Of a stretch of DNA of 64,000 nucleotides, positions 33,918 through 45,547 are shown piece after piece (positions within the stretch are counted from its first letter, which is position 1; the number at the start of each line of letters is the position of its first letter). Under the pieces are notes generated by a model. That model was given only the letters and a program-made list of their open reading frames with translations, did no database searches and had not been told where the DNA came from. This stretch comes from Sipunculus nudus. Taxonomy: Eukaryota > Annelida > Sipuncula > Golfingiida > Sipunculidae. The stretch is taken from NCBI GenBank assembly GCA_026874595.1, contig CM049316.1:55377676-55441675 (forward strand), read 5' to 3'. Made by a program: the position numbers and the translations under genes.

Positions 33918-36639
33918 ACATAAATCTGAAATGCTTTATACGTATCTCTTAGACTCATACCAGACTGATTAAATCTGAGCTTCCATTATAACCATTAAGT
34001 ATTTGCTTAAATTGATTGACATTTAAAACATTTGTTATAGGTCTATACAAATTGCTAAAATATAATACTGCAGCTTTTCACAGCCAGCTGAATGCACCAA
34101 TTTGTATAATAACCTTTATTTGAAGACAAAAAGCAATTAGATTACAAAATAAAAATACAATAGGCTTTCCATGTATATAAATACTTATCGGCAGACTCTT
34201 TCGCATCATGTGGTCATGCAGCCACAAATACCAATGCAGCAAAAATAATTTCTTTTAAATACATCAGTGTGATCAGCCTAGTGTCGTATCGGGGCGGTTC
34301 CAGGAATGCGGGAGGGCAAGTGTTCAAAGAGTGAGTATGATGAATATGCTAACTTTAGAACCACAATCTCCAAAATGGATGGGGGGTGTGTGGCGGGGGG
34401 GGGGGGGTTCATTTAAAATCAGAGAAAATACTGCAAAAATTATTTAACATGATTGGGGTTATCCATAAGTGACTGGCTTGTGTTGATAGGTGCTTGTTCT
34501 TTAGATTTTTACGTAGGCTTAACGTTTTGTTTGTACCATTTTTTTAAAATAGGCAAAATAAGGTTAAATCAATAATATAGTACTAATATATGTAAAAATG
34601 TGTTTATTATACTTCAAAAATTCCGAAAATATACACGTGTACATCTGTAATTGTAAAAAATAGGAGCACACAATCCTACCACGTGCAAATGGGTTTGCCT
34701 TCGGAAAGATTGATGGCACAATCATACATGTTAAATGGTATATGCGGTTAAAAAAATGTAGCCTCACCATTTTGTTATTTGTGCCCTGGTTTGACAGTGC
34801 TGGATCTACAAACTGGCCTAGCGGGCGGCAGCCCAAGGTTTTATGATCAGGGCAGCTAGGGTTTTAGTTTCTTGGAAAATAATAATAATGATAATAATAA
34901 CAATTATTATAAACCAGTGTGATTCTAGTCCCAAACAATGCGCTCTTGATATATATATTATATATTTAGCCTCAGCTAATGCCATAATTTCTTCCCTGTT
35001 CTGATTTAAATGATTGGATAAATCAGGGAACAATTTTTCCCCTATGATATATGCAGCTATAGTCAGCAGACGCAACAGAAATTTAAAGCACCCTGGGTCT
35101 CATCACCCAGGTCCGTTTGTTTTGATGTGACACTTCCTAAAAAATAGCCCTCTGAATGGAGGACCGGACAGAGCATGGACATTAAGGGTCATCGCTGTAG
35201 CTCAGATGACTTAAAGTCAGCTGGGCTATAAAACTAATTCATTTGGGATAAACCTGATAAGGTTATTTTAACAGGCCCGGTTGAAGCATATCCAGTGTGG
35301 ACAGGGTCAGTAGGGCAGAGTTCTAGGTTTCCTTTTGTTACTGGGGTGTAAAATACTTGTTATGGGTTAAAAAACGCCAGATTCAATTTATAACATTAAA
35401 CAAGAATCTTCTGCACCAACACATATTATGACATGTATCAGAAAAAAACCAGGTGAACATATGTTGCCTGTACCACTATGTACAGAATATACAGGTCCAT
35501 GATTGTCATAATGTATAATAAAAATGTATATAAATAAAATGTATAATAAAAATAAGAGAAAAAGTATGCCCGATCGATTATTTACCAGGAAGGGATTGCT
35601 TTAAACAGAAAACAATTTTTAAATCATTTATATGATAATGATTATATGCTAATGAAATGCATAATGTGTCAGATTTTCAGAAAATAATAAAATTTTTGAC
35701 ATCAAAGGAAATTTTGGATAATTGTATGAAAAGTCTGGAAAATATGGCAAAAGTGCCTTGTTTGTAATGAATTAGTGATTATATTGAATAACTAACATAA
35801 GCTGAAGGTCTGGGGTTCAGTCAAGAGCTTTGAATGCAAAAAAGTAACATCTCAGAAGTAGAGGTGGGACTTTGAAATATCATTAGCACACATGATTAAG
35901 CTGACTTTATAACATAACCCTTTCACAGGTAATTAAAAGTAAGCAAGAGTCATTGTCGTGTTGGCCTGGCCACACATCTGCACTGGGTGGGGCGGGGGGG
36001 GGGGGGGGGGCGCGGGTCGGGGTAGCAGTTGAGAGGCAGCAAGCCAACGCTATACTTGGTGTAACATTAGAGCCCAGACCCCTTGTTCAACTTCCAACGG
36101 CCCTGTTTTTATAAAGACTGATATAACGAAAATTTAATTTTACATACCTTATTGAGTCACAGTTCAGGTGAAGTCAAGATCTGGCCAAGAAATCAGATGT
36201 CTTCGGCTATGAGTTGATTGACATTTTTTTCAATACACAATACCGACACTGGATGTGAACACGATATCCTTTCATTGCACAAGCAAATCTGACTGACTAA
36301 GACTGACCATACTGACCAACAGTCCGGTTCATGCTGGGCATTCATGATCTGGACATTCTCGCTTGAACCAGTGTAAAGGACTGTCAGGACCTAGGTTCTC
36401 AGCATGGCAGCTTCTCTGCAGGCGCTGGCTTGACCAGTGACACTTTGATAAATTAAAACCCCTATGGCTATTTGTATTATTTACGGTGTGACATGAGAGA
36501 ATTTGCAGAGGGGCAGGTCTTTGTGGTGGAAAGTAAAGGAAGCACTGGATTGACTGCAACTGACTGCCTGTTTCTTTTTTGTATGCATTTTTAGGGTTTA
36601 TGTTATAGTATGAACGACTTTGGAAGGTCAAACACATAC
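33915..36639. other. No gene recognised; G-tracts and repeat scraps
   Basis: G-runs lie near 34396-34408 and 35993-36010. A GGGGCGGTTCCAGGAATG scrap at 34291 resembles the start of the G-rich MITE family. GTAGCTCAGATGACTTAAAG at 35197 is an end of the AGCTCA dispersed repeat. ACCCTGGGTCTCATCACCCAGG at about 35091 is a small hairpin. The minus-strand frame 36329-36637 follows the Helitron endonuclease but I cannot recognise it. Confidence 0.5.
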
Positions 36640-36679
36640 TAAAAAAATACTTTTAGCAATCTCAAATGGGGGGGGGGGG

Positions 36680-37060
36680 GGGCACCTGGGGGCACTCATC
36701 TCAATCACTGATTTCATATAATGGAGTTCTTGGTGGACAATACATGAGTAACAACTGAATCGTAGTTGTGTCTTGTATTTTTGTATGATTAGATTTGCTG
36801 CTACTGTATCAATTGTGGAGTAAGTCTGTAGAGGTAGTTTCTGCAATGAACATCTTCCACGTGAGCAGAGAACTGCACCTCCACCATGATGTGATGTTCT
36901 GGCACAGAATATTGAGTTTCTATACCCAGGGATGGTGAAATTATCAGTGTGTTGCCATGTTTCAGTTACCGCCAAAACAGAAGATGTTTGGATATATGGA
37001 TCATGAATAAAGTCAGTAATGTGTGCAGGACCGAGTGACTGGGAATTGAAAAAAGCACAA
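36680..37060 (-). pseudogene. Helitron C-terminal endonuclease (EEP fold), truncated
   Basis: Reading minus from about 37060: CFFNSQSLGPAHITDFIHD, then SSVLAVTETWQHTDNFTIPG (catalytic Glu of the TETW motif), GYRNSIFCARTSHHGGGAVL. The reading continues to about 36680, where a run of at least 14 G on the plus strand breaks it. The later motifs (GDFN, SDH) are not seen. It follows directly from the helicase C-terminus in one reading, showing a fusion. Confidence 0.65.
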
Positions 37061-37109
37061 ACGGATGACAGTTTCCTGCAAGGGAAGGATCTTGTCAGTA
37101 ATGAGGGTG

Positions 37110-38470
37110 GCTTGCTTGTGTTGTTGCAGTCTTAGTATTTCTTCTGATACTGCACAATCTGTCTTAATGGAATGTGGTTTGAAATTTGAGAGAGAAATGC
37201 CTTGTAGTGAGGTTGCACGACTGAATGCTACATATGCTTGCCCTTTGGTTTGAGGAGTTTATTGAAGGAAATGACAACTTGACTTAATGTTGTACCCTGT
37301 ACCTTGTGAATTGTGCAAGCCCAGTACAGAATGATAGGAAACTGTGTCCTTGTGATCTCTGGAGAAGTTTCAAAGCGCCCTGTATTTTGTTTTATTTCCA
37401 CGGGGAGAATTGGTACACCTTTTTCGTTTGGTCGAAGTGGTATTTCAGAGGATTGTCTGGCCATTCGTTCAACTCTGTCATTGTCAAATTTGAAAATTAA
37501 GGCTCTTGGTAATGGTGAGGGCTTTTCATGGTAAATAATATCTAAAATTACACCAGTAGCACCCTTGACTAAGCTATCAGCAATATCTGCATCTGATACA
37601 TATTGTAAGTGTATGTTATAGTCCTCTCAGATCCTGGCTTAAGTCAAAATCTTTGACAATCTGTGGTATTTTGGTAGTAGCAGTTATCTGAACTTTGTGA
37701 TTTGTTTGTTGATTGAGCATAAGGGTATTGTGCTTGTGAACATCAGTGTTGTAAAGATATGTAGTGCATTACTAGGATAGTTTGAATCAGCAGGGGAAAT
37801 TATCCTAGTGTTTAGAGCTGTATGAGTGTATGAGTTGCTGTTCATATTCTGTTTAGAATCTGAGCAATGGTATGATCGTCTTTTCGACGTATTATTTCAT
37901 CTAATTTAATGAATGAGAAATTGTTTTCCCCATAGACCAGCTAATACAGTTGCTAGTTCTTCAGAATCAATGTCAGTGATGTTGGATCTATCATGATCAA
38001 ATAATTTGTGCTGATGGACCGCTGGGAGTTCACAGAAAAAGCCTAAAGCCAGAACGCTGACACCTCCAAATAAAGTTGTGTGATTTTATATGTCCTTAGC
38101 TTCTTGAAGTCGACGGTGGATATGTGCAAACATAGTGCGGCCAACCATAGAAATTTCATCTATAACAAGAATTTTGAGCTGTGACATGCTATTTCTGAAT
38201 GTTGCCAGCAATGATGGGTTTGATTTGAGTGAATAATATCGTCCCCTTGGCAAAAAATGTGCTGCATGTCGGGTTGTGCCACCAATGATATAAGAAGCTG
38301 GTCCAGCTGGACTTGTAAGGAGGAAGACTGGATTATCAGAGTTTGCACCTGGTTCTTGTAAGATTTTTTATGCATGATGATAGATAGCTTTTATTTATTG
38401 GCTTTTCCCTGTTCCTGCACCACCAGTGACAAAGATATGAAAAGGTGGTGGTTTGGCTTTTGGTGTCTTG
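37110..38470 (-). pseudogene. Helitron PIF1-like helicase domain
   Basis: A superfamily 1 helicase that unwinds DNA for rolling-circle transposition. Walker A VTGGAGTGKS lies at 38401-38430, Walker B VIDEISMVGRTMF at about 38130-38166, and FGGVSVLALGFFCELPAVHQ follows near 38010-38070. The C-terminal motifs are QFPIILYWACTIHKVQGTTL (about 37300-37360) and GQAYVAFSRATSLQGISL (about 37180-37235). Stops occur just after the Walker A and elsewhere, so no continuous protein is possible. Confidence 0.75.
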
Positions 38471-38699
38471 GCTGCTATTGTGCCTTTGCACCAGTTAATA
38501 ATATGTGTGAATACTTTTCTTTGCTAGTGATTTGGAGTATGAATGATTTGCCTCAGCTGTTCATCTTTCAAAGCATTTGGTCTGGTGGCAATTGCCAAAA
38601 TGGTGGATTATTCGCCGACCTCAAGTTGTGTTGCTTCGGATTCCTCCTGCTGTGCTATGGTTGTTGCATCATCAGATTGGTTTTGTTCTAGTTGTGAAT

Positions 38700-40312
38700 C
38701 TAGCAAATCCCAGGCATGTTTAGGAGGGCCAGTGACATGATAACTGTTTAAAGCATTTTCAATTTATTCACTGTGATGTTCAAGTCTAGATTTTGTTTCA
38801 AGTATAATGTCTTTGTTTTGATGAAGCACAGCTTGATATGGTAAGTGATTGTTATCATCTTTAAAATCTGTTTCTTCATTTCTCCAAGGTAAGAGCATGA
38901 GTTGTTGGTGATAAAACTTTTCACCTTCTTTGTTGACAGAAAATACATGGTAGCGTGGAATGGCAGGATTTTGTCTTCGTCTCATTATTGTTTGGCCATC
39001 TGTATGCTTTATAGTTTTCGGGAGTGAACGATCTGTAAATTCAGTGTTTTGAATAGACTGATGAACACTGGTTTGAAGTTATGTTTCATACCAAGCAACA
39101 AATTCCCACAAGCACAAAGAATCTAATTTTGGAAGAAGTGGTCTTAGTTGGTATTTGTTGACTATTCCTGGTATATAAATATCAGTGTCATCATCCTGTA
39201 AAGTATCAAGAATTGCTTGTGGTTTAAGAATTCCGATACGATCGTCTAGCAGATCCGTTGGAATCCACACTGCGTTTGAGTGGAATGCTAAGGAGTCTGT
39301 AGGCAGCCTCCTGGGTACTTATGTCTATTTAGATAGACATTGCCGACTTTCCTCAATCTAGCATTTATGTCAGCATCATGTAATTCCTTAACTGCTTGTC
39401 GTAGCATTTGTGATAATTCTCTCTCATCTTTGGTAATATAGGATGCAATGTAAGAGATGCATGCATATGGGTCACTTACAAACTGCAAGTCCATATTTGC
39501 TTTCCAGTTCCTTAAGATTATTTCATTGTAGTTGTTGACATTCATAGAATCTGTTTGACGTCTGTAAACAATAAAAGTGCCTACTCTTGAAAACTGTAGC
39601 GCGTTGTAATAGTCATTTTCTGTTACACCTGCAGCAGCGAGAAGTTGCTGCATAGTTAAATCAGATATTTTTTGGGCTTCCTTGAGTGAGTACATCACTG
39701 ACATTTGACAATATTTCTTTTGTTTTCAATCCTGGCAATAATGTGGTTAAATTAGTGTGCTCTGATTTAGACAATAGTGTTCTGATTGTGGGAGGTTTAG
39801 GATAATGAAATCTGCAAAAGAGCGCCATGTGTTGTACAGCCTGTAGAATGAGTATGCTGCTGCTTAGTCAATACTTGTTCACGCAATGGGTGACTTTCAG
39901 GAGGCATATTGCAAAATAATGTATTTATTAACAGATTTCTTGATCTGAAGAGCTGTCTAATTTTGGAGCATCTTCTACCCCGAGAACTGCATGACAATGA
40001 GGGGAGCCACGAAGTTGGAATTCTGTTCTTTGAAAGTAGTGGGTGACCTTTCCAAGAGGAGCAGATAGAGACTGTATTACATATTTGAAAAAAACTCTGC
40101 AGTCTATGATCAAACTGTCTTGGAGCAAGAACAGGGTTTTGTCTTAGCCATTTGCTCTTTTCTTCAAAGGACATATGTGCTATGTTTTCTGTAGTGAAGT
40201 GCATTCTATGTTGGAGACCTATAGCTTGAATAGTCTCTGGCCACTGTAAATCTGCACAAGATAATGTAAGGAACCATGTGAAGATACCTTTGGAACGAAC
40301 CATTGCGAGCAT
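38700..40312 (-). pseudogene. Helitron Rep (HUH endonuclease) domain
   Basis: The nickase that starts rolling-circle transposition. The N-part reads GIFTWFLTLSCADLQWPETI (about 40255-40300). After a shift, FQLRGSPHCHAVLGVEDAP carries the metal-binding HUH pair (His-Cys-His codons 39991-39999). 39288-39704 gives DPYACISYIASYITKDERE (about 39415-39470), the two-tyrosine catalytic motif with its Lys. Reading goes on through 39079-39270 and 38764-38985 (RRRQNPAIPRYHVFS) toward the helicase. Frameshifts near 40130, 39930 and 39280 disrupt it, but every core residue is still visible. Confidence 0.75.
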
Positions 40313-40348
40313 TTCATACCGAGCATGCTGACATCATTTACAAAAATG

Positions 40349-41424
40349 TCATGTAGCTTGTCCAACAGCCACATCTCTGCGCCTTGCTTTTCGAAGAGCT
40401 ATATTGACAGAGTTCTGAATTTGGTGTTTTACACAAACATTAAGAGCAAAAAACAAATATGATATTGATGATGAAAATCTGTTATCATGATTTGTAATTC
40501 TTTGAATAAAATACTTTTTAGGAGTGATGGGAATTTTTCTGTCGTTTTGATTGGTAATTCCAAAATAATGTGCCATAGCTGTATGGAAAGAGATGTGGGA
40601 AAGCAAGTGCTTCACACTGGTTGACCTTGAAAGGGTCCAATGGATGTTTTCCTTCACCGGGTGCCATAGAATAAACATCATTTGTAGATTTGGCATGGTC
40701 AGATGGATGCAAACATGTATCATATTGTACCTCTCTAACTTTTTCTTGAAAATTGCTGTCGCCGTGGATGTCTTGATTACTTTCTTCATGTTCTTCAAGT
40801 AAATCACGGTCATATTGTGTCTCTGTATTCTCATTATTTTGATTTTGGGTGGGTTCTTGTGTAAGCGGATCCACAGTGTGGTGATGTTGTTGACTGTGAG
40901 AGGTTTGATTTTGTGGTTGATGTGAAAATAAGCAATTGGACAATTCTTCATTTTCTAGCTGGCATTGCTCCAACCAATCCGATCTTATATCTTTGTTCTT
41001 ATATAATTCATTATGTTCAACTAGCCAGTTGAGAGCATGCAGTGCAGTATGAGGTCTTATATTTTGGTGAATATGATATACTTCATGCTATTTTTCTCTT
41101 TCACTTCAAATCAATTATGCCAGACTGGTTAGGAGTTCGAGAAAGAGCAGCACAGATGCTTTCGGTATCAACTAGAATATTTACAAAGGAGCCAATTATA
41201 CCCTTTTGTCTGCCTCTGGGTAAATTAATGAATTAAGAAAAGATTCTTTGTGATATCAAAATTGCTTCTAGTTCAGCTAAGTCTTTCATTTGGTTTGGTA
41301 TGGTATCCAATTTCAAATTGTTTGCTACTGATGTAGGAGGCATCTTATTTTTTTTTATTGAATTGTGACAAGCAGTACAAATGTACTGTTTAAGATCAAA
41401 TGATTTTTTTTGTCTGTGAGACAC
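40349..41424 (-). pseudogene. Helitron N-terminal region (DUF6570-like) and linker
   Basis: 41233-41424 reads YICTACHNSIKKNKMPPTSV and LAELEAILISQRI, which matches the conserved segment before the Helitron Rep annotated as DUF6570 in related proteins. After breaks, 40518-40973 is a Gln/Asn/Glu-rich linker ending in MAPGEGKHPLDPF and ALAFPHLFPYSYG, the phrase that immediately precedes the Rep domain in many Helitrons. The segment at 40980-41060 gives LNWLVEHNELYKN. Confidence 0.65.
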
Positions 41425-41739
41425 TGTGCCAAGAGTGCCCTATTAGTGTTGGTATAGTTGTGTTTTGAAAGAATCTGGACAGTTTCTCTGTAGTAAGTTC
41501 TGTGGCAACATGCGCAAATATATACAGGGAAATGCTGAATGGATTCTTCAGTTTTTTTTTTTCAAACTGAAAGGCACTTGTAGTCCTTATTTGATGTTTT
41601 GTTATGGATTATTTTTTTTCTAATAGTGTCTTGTTGTTCCTTGGATAGGTTTTTCCTGCTCTGTTTCCTAGAATGAGTGTCTTACTGCTTAATCCGTTGT
41701 CTATTTTTCTCATGTAAGTGAAATCTTGTGGCTCTTGTT

Positions 41740-42690
41740 TTTTTTTTTTTTTTTTTTTTTTTTGCTCATCAAGGTTTAACCTTTTGTCTTTGCGAGTTTG
41801 AGTCTCTCTTGTTTTAATTTCTTGTTTGTTTTTTTTTGCCTCATCAAGGTTTAACCTTTTGTCTTTGCGAGTTTGGGTCTCTCTTGTTTTAATTTCTTGT
41901 TTTTTGCCTCATCAAGGTTTAACCTCTTGTCTTTGCGAGTTTGAGTCTCTCTTGTTTTAAGTTCTTGTTTTGTTGCCTTATCAAGCTTTAAACTTTTTGT
42001 TTATGACTGTGAGTGTCTTTCTGCTTAGTCTGTTCTCTGGTTTCATCATCAAGGTTTAACCTTTTGTTTTTGCGAGTTTGAGTCTCTCTTGTTTTAAGTT
42101 CTTGTTTTGTTGCCTCATCAAGGTTTAACCTTTTGTCTTTGCAAGTTTGAGTCTCTGTTGTTTTAATTTCTTGTTTTGTTGCCCCATCAAGCTTTAACCT
42201 TTTGTCTTTGCGAGTTTGAGTCTCTCTTGTTTTAATTTCTTGTTTTTTTTTTTTTGCCTCATCAAGGTTTAACCTTTTGTCTTTGCGAGTTTGGGTCTCT
42301 CTTGTTTTAATTTCTTGTTTTTTGCCTCATCAAGGTTTAACCTCTTGTCTTTGCGAGTTTGAGTCTCTCTTGTTTTAAGTTCTTGTTTTGTTGCCTTATC
42401 AAGCTTTAAACTTTTTTGTTTATGACTGTGAGTGTCTTTCTGCTTAGTCTGTTCTCTGGTTTCATCATCAAGGTTTAACCTTTTGTTTTTGCGAGTTTGA
42501 GTCTCTCTTGTTTTAAGTTCTTGTTTTGTTGCCTCATCAAGGTTTAACCTTTTGTCTTTGCAAGTTTGAGTCTCTGTTGTTTTAATTTCTTGTTTTGTTG
42601 CCCCATCAAGCTTTAACCTTTTGTCTTGGCGAGTTTGAGTTTCTCTTGTTTTGATTTCATCTCTTGTGTGTTCATCTAACTCTAATCTTT
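41740..42690 (-). repeat. 69-bp tandem repeat with 418-bp higher-order duplication
   Basis: The unit is marked on the plus strand by CATCAAGGTTTAACCTTTTG and recurs about every 69 bp (with poly-T length changes), some fourteen times. A block of about six units starting at 41838 recurs at 42256 with the same unit variants in the same order, offset 418 bp. Translated on the minus strand in 42269-42784, each unit gives 23 residues of the type KTRETQTRKDKRLNLDEATK, a charged, helix-prone repeat. Poly-T runs (41739-41763, 42243-42255) break the frame. Confidence 0.85.
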
Positions 42691-42817
42691 TCTGTTGGCG
42701 ACTGTTTGTGTTTTTTTTAATGATTTCCTTTTCCTTTGCAGACAGTTGCTCTCGTTTTGCTTTCCTTTGATCTCTCTCATTCATTTTGATTTCCTGTTTC
42801 TGAACATCTGTCTGATG

Positions 42818-43440
42818 TCATCGTTGTTTGGTCCTAAAACACTTATAATAAAACTTTCTATGATGAGTTGCTTTTGTGGTTGTAATAGTGACAGCTACAA
42901 TTTCAAAGTATGTTGCTTTTAAGGACTTTGCAAGGTCAACATGATACTGATGTAGAGCTGCATTAGTTTCATAATGTAGGATAACTGCAGTTCCTGTTGG
43001 AGATGGAAATCCTTTAGAATTCCTTGAATGTGGATCAAAGGCATAAATGCTATTGTTGCTTGTGCGGTACAAGTCAGTGGTGTATGAAGCTCCATGTACA
43101 TCTCCCAAAAGAAGGAAGAAATATTGTGGAATTCCTATACACTATGTTGCAAATCGTCAGATGAACTTAGTCTAGAGTATTCACTTAAGATAGACATTTG
43201 GTAGTAATGTTTTTGATAGAGAAATGTTCCTTCAAGCTCAGAGACCATTAAATACTGCTGTTATGCATCTTGCAGTATTTAGTGTAAAGTAGTGTTCCAT
43301 GTCTCAGTATGTTATCAATCACTTGTGGCGTGAGATTTTATAGGTTGTGTGTCGTACTGTCTAGAAGAAAAGTCAATGAATTGCAGGTGCATTGTTTGCC
43401 AGCATATTGTTTAAAAATAGCACTGCCTTGGTGAAGATTG
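42818..43440 (-). pseudogene. Cysteine-peptidase-like N-terminal domain of the Helitron
   Basis: Reading minus: AIFKQYAGKQCTCNSLTFLL (about 43373-43430) has the form of a catalytic-Cys motif. It is followed by QVIDNILRHGTLLYTKYCKM in the same style, and after a break by YAFDPHSRNSKGFPSPTGTA (about 42980-43045), a possible catalytic His region. In my reading this is the papain-like (OTU/C76-type) domain found at the N-terminus of some invertebrate Helitron proteins. Its role there is not established. A stop within the Cys half and a frame break between 43130 and 43260 make it non-functional. Confidence 0.55.
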
Positions 43441-43480
43441 CCTTTAACTACAGTACTTTTGTTGATCGATAAAGTTAGTT

Positions 43481-45540
43481 ATGAGAAGCTCAGTCTCTCC
43501 ATTGGACTTTGTGTTCTGAAAGAAAAAAAATGTTGCAAAGCCAAATGAGATGTTTGTATGCATGTAATATGAATAAACGAAATATTGATAACATTGAGTA
43601 AATCATGTGAGCATGGTGATAATAATTGGTGAAAAGTCAGGGAAAGAGATTAGAATGATGACTATTTAAAATTGCTGATAACAGTAAATGAAAGAGCAAA
43701 TGCAAAATTATCTAGGTGAAAGAAAAGTAATAATGTCACATGTATTTTTATTTATTACTTTTAAGTTGGCTTTTCTGAGCCTATCTTCCTGTGGTGACTT
43801 CATAGATTTTCTCTTTGTCTTAGGCATTTTGATGAAGTCATGTAATGATCAAAGTTTAAATCTGAAATGAAAATCAAATTTATGTGAATGTGATGACACA
43901 AAAAAAAATTTGAGGCCTTATATGGTTGAATCTTGATCTTATTTGACATGGGTGGCTTTGATGTGTTGTGCTCCTTGTTATGATGGCTTGGCTGCTTCAC
44001 AATGTGTTGGTTAGTATTTTGGTCAAGGTATCCAATTTTGTTTAGTCTGAAAAGAAAAATAAATCTGCATGAGGTTGTAGGTAGGTCACAATGAAAGTTA
44101 TCTTATTTATTCCAAAGTAAGACTTTATGTAAGTGAGCTCTAATATATTCCTAGAACATATTTAGCTGTAAAAACATATATCAATATTGTGCGAACAAAG
44201 CAAATGAAGTATATGCCTGTGTTACAATTTTTATTGAAATTAATAGTTTGGCTGCCATAGGGCATAAATATTTGGATGTTTCAGGTCACATGCAAACAAG
44301 AAGGGGAACAGTAAAGTGACACTGCATATGTAACATTAGTTACAGAAACAAAAAGGTTGTGTTTATTTGTGATAGTATTCCAGATAATGAAATGGAAAAT
44401 TTATTATGGAAATGTATTACAACTTTATATTAATTTTCTGAAAAATTAGAATTTGTAAAAATGGCTTAAGTATTGAAGTTAAAAGCTAGTGTATACAATC
44501 TGAAACAGTATACAGTGATTTTTAATATAACAATTTACATTAATATCATTCACTTGTGAACCATTAAATATTTATAATAATGAGTATAGCATATTTTTAT
44601 TACATCAGACAGAAATGCAAAGAAAATATAGGTGAATTGGATATTCCATTCACAACAAATTGAAAGAAAAATATTAGTATAATTGGATGAAGAGTAAAAC
44701 ATGCACATCATGCAAATAATAATTATTATGTGAGATTAATTTTAGAAAGGATTATTCAGTGGAGTGCAGTATATGCTGGACTGACATGCAAACTTAAAAT
44801 CACCACCTACTGTCTAAAACGATAATATAAAACATGAATGATAAATTCAATACAACAAAAGATCAAAAGGAGGAAAGCCCAATAACATCAAGTCTTCTGG
44901 TGGGAGTGCAATTTGGAAATCAATGGCATAAAAAAGTTAGAGGGAATAATCTATATATTTATGCTTCACGTGTTCTTTGGGTTTGTGTTACCGACTGTAT
45001 TTAGAGCTGAAATATGTTTATTAAAAATTATTATATCTGAATACAGGAATCAATGTGAAATAATCATGTGTCACTGAAAGATTAATAAACTTGTGAAATC
45101 CATGTATTTGTAAAAATTAGACAAGAATGATGAAGTACACTGTACTTACTAAAGTTGAATATTAATTACAAATTAAAAAGAAAAAAAAAATACATATATA
45201 TTCCAAGAAATAAGCCAACATAAACAATAAACTACAATAACTACAATGGAAAGCACACTGCTTTGCATGCATATAAGTTTGTGTTTGTGTATGCACCTTT
45301 GTTGTTGGGTGTCATATATAGAATTTCTGTGACCACATGCTACAAACTGATGTATGTGATTTAAATTAAAACTAAAAACACATAACAACAAAAGAATTTT
45401 AATAAATTAGGAAAACCTAAATGAAATTGACAGTCAAAGATGGAAGCACATTGCAACTGATACATAGTGTTTGCATTGATAGTTGTTTGTGACACACATA
45501 AAAAATCTAGTGATAGAAACTAAAGTAATACAGTATTTAA
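43481..45540. other. No gene recognised
   Basis: AT-rich sequence between the Helitron and the coiled-coil frame; it may include the Helitron 5' non-coding part. Only short frames without motifs. Confidence 0.45.
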
Positions 45541-45547
45541 ATAAAAC

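Larger units (their letters stand above)
36640..43480 (-). mobile_element. Decayed Helentron/Helitron2-type rolling-circle transposon
   Basis: A single large minus-strand coding region, broken by many stops and shifts. In 5'-to-3' order it has a cysteine-peptidase-like region (about 43440-42818), a Lys/Glu-rich repeat region (42784-41760), a DUF6570-like Cys-containing region (41424-41233), a low-complexity linker (40973-40518), Rep of the HUH type (40312-39000), a PIF1-like helicase (38470-37110) and an apurinic-type endonuclease (37060-36680). The fused C-terminal endonuclease is what separates Helentron/Helitron2 from canonical Helitrons. Replication would be by rolling-circle nicking and unwinding. 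Exact termini are not defined; I did not find a convincing terminal hairpin. Confidence 0.8.

Noticed and set aside
41740-42690. Possible CRISPR-like or structural protein gene
   Set aside because: The 69-bp units are adjacent without unique spacers and lie within the Helitron coding region.
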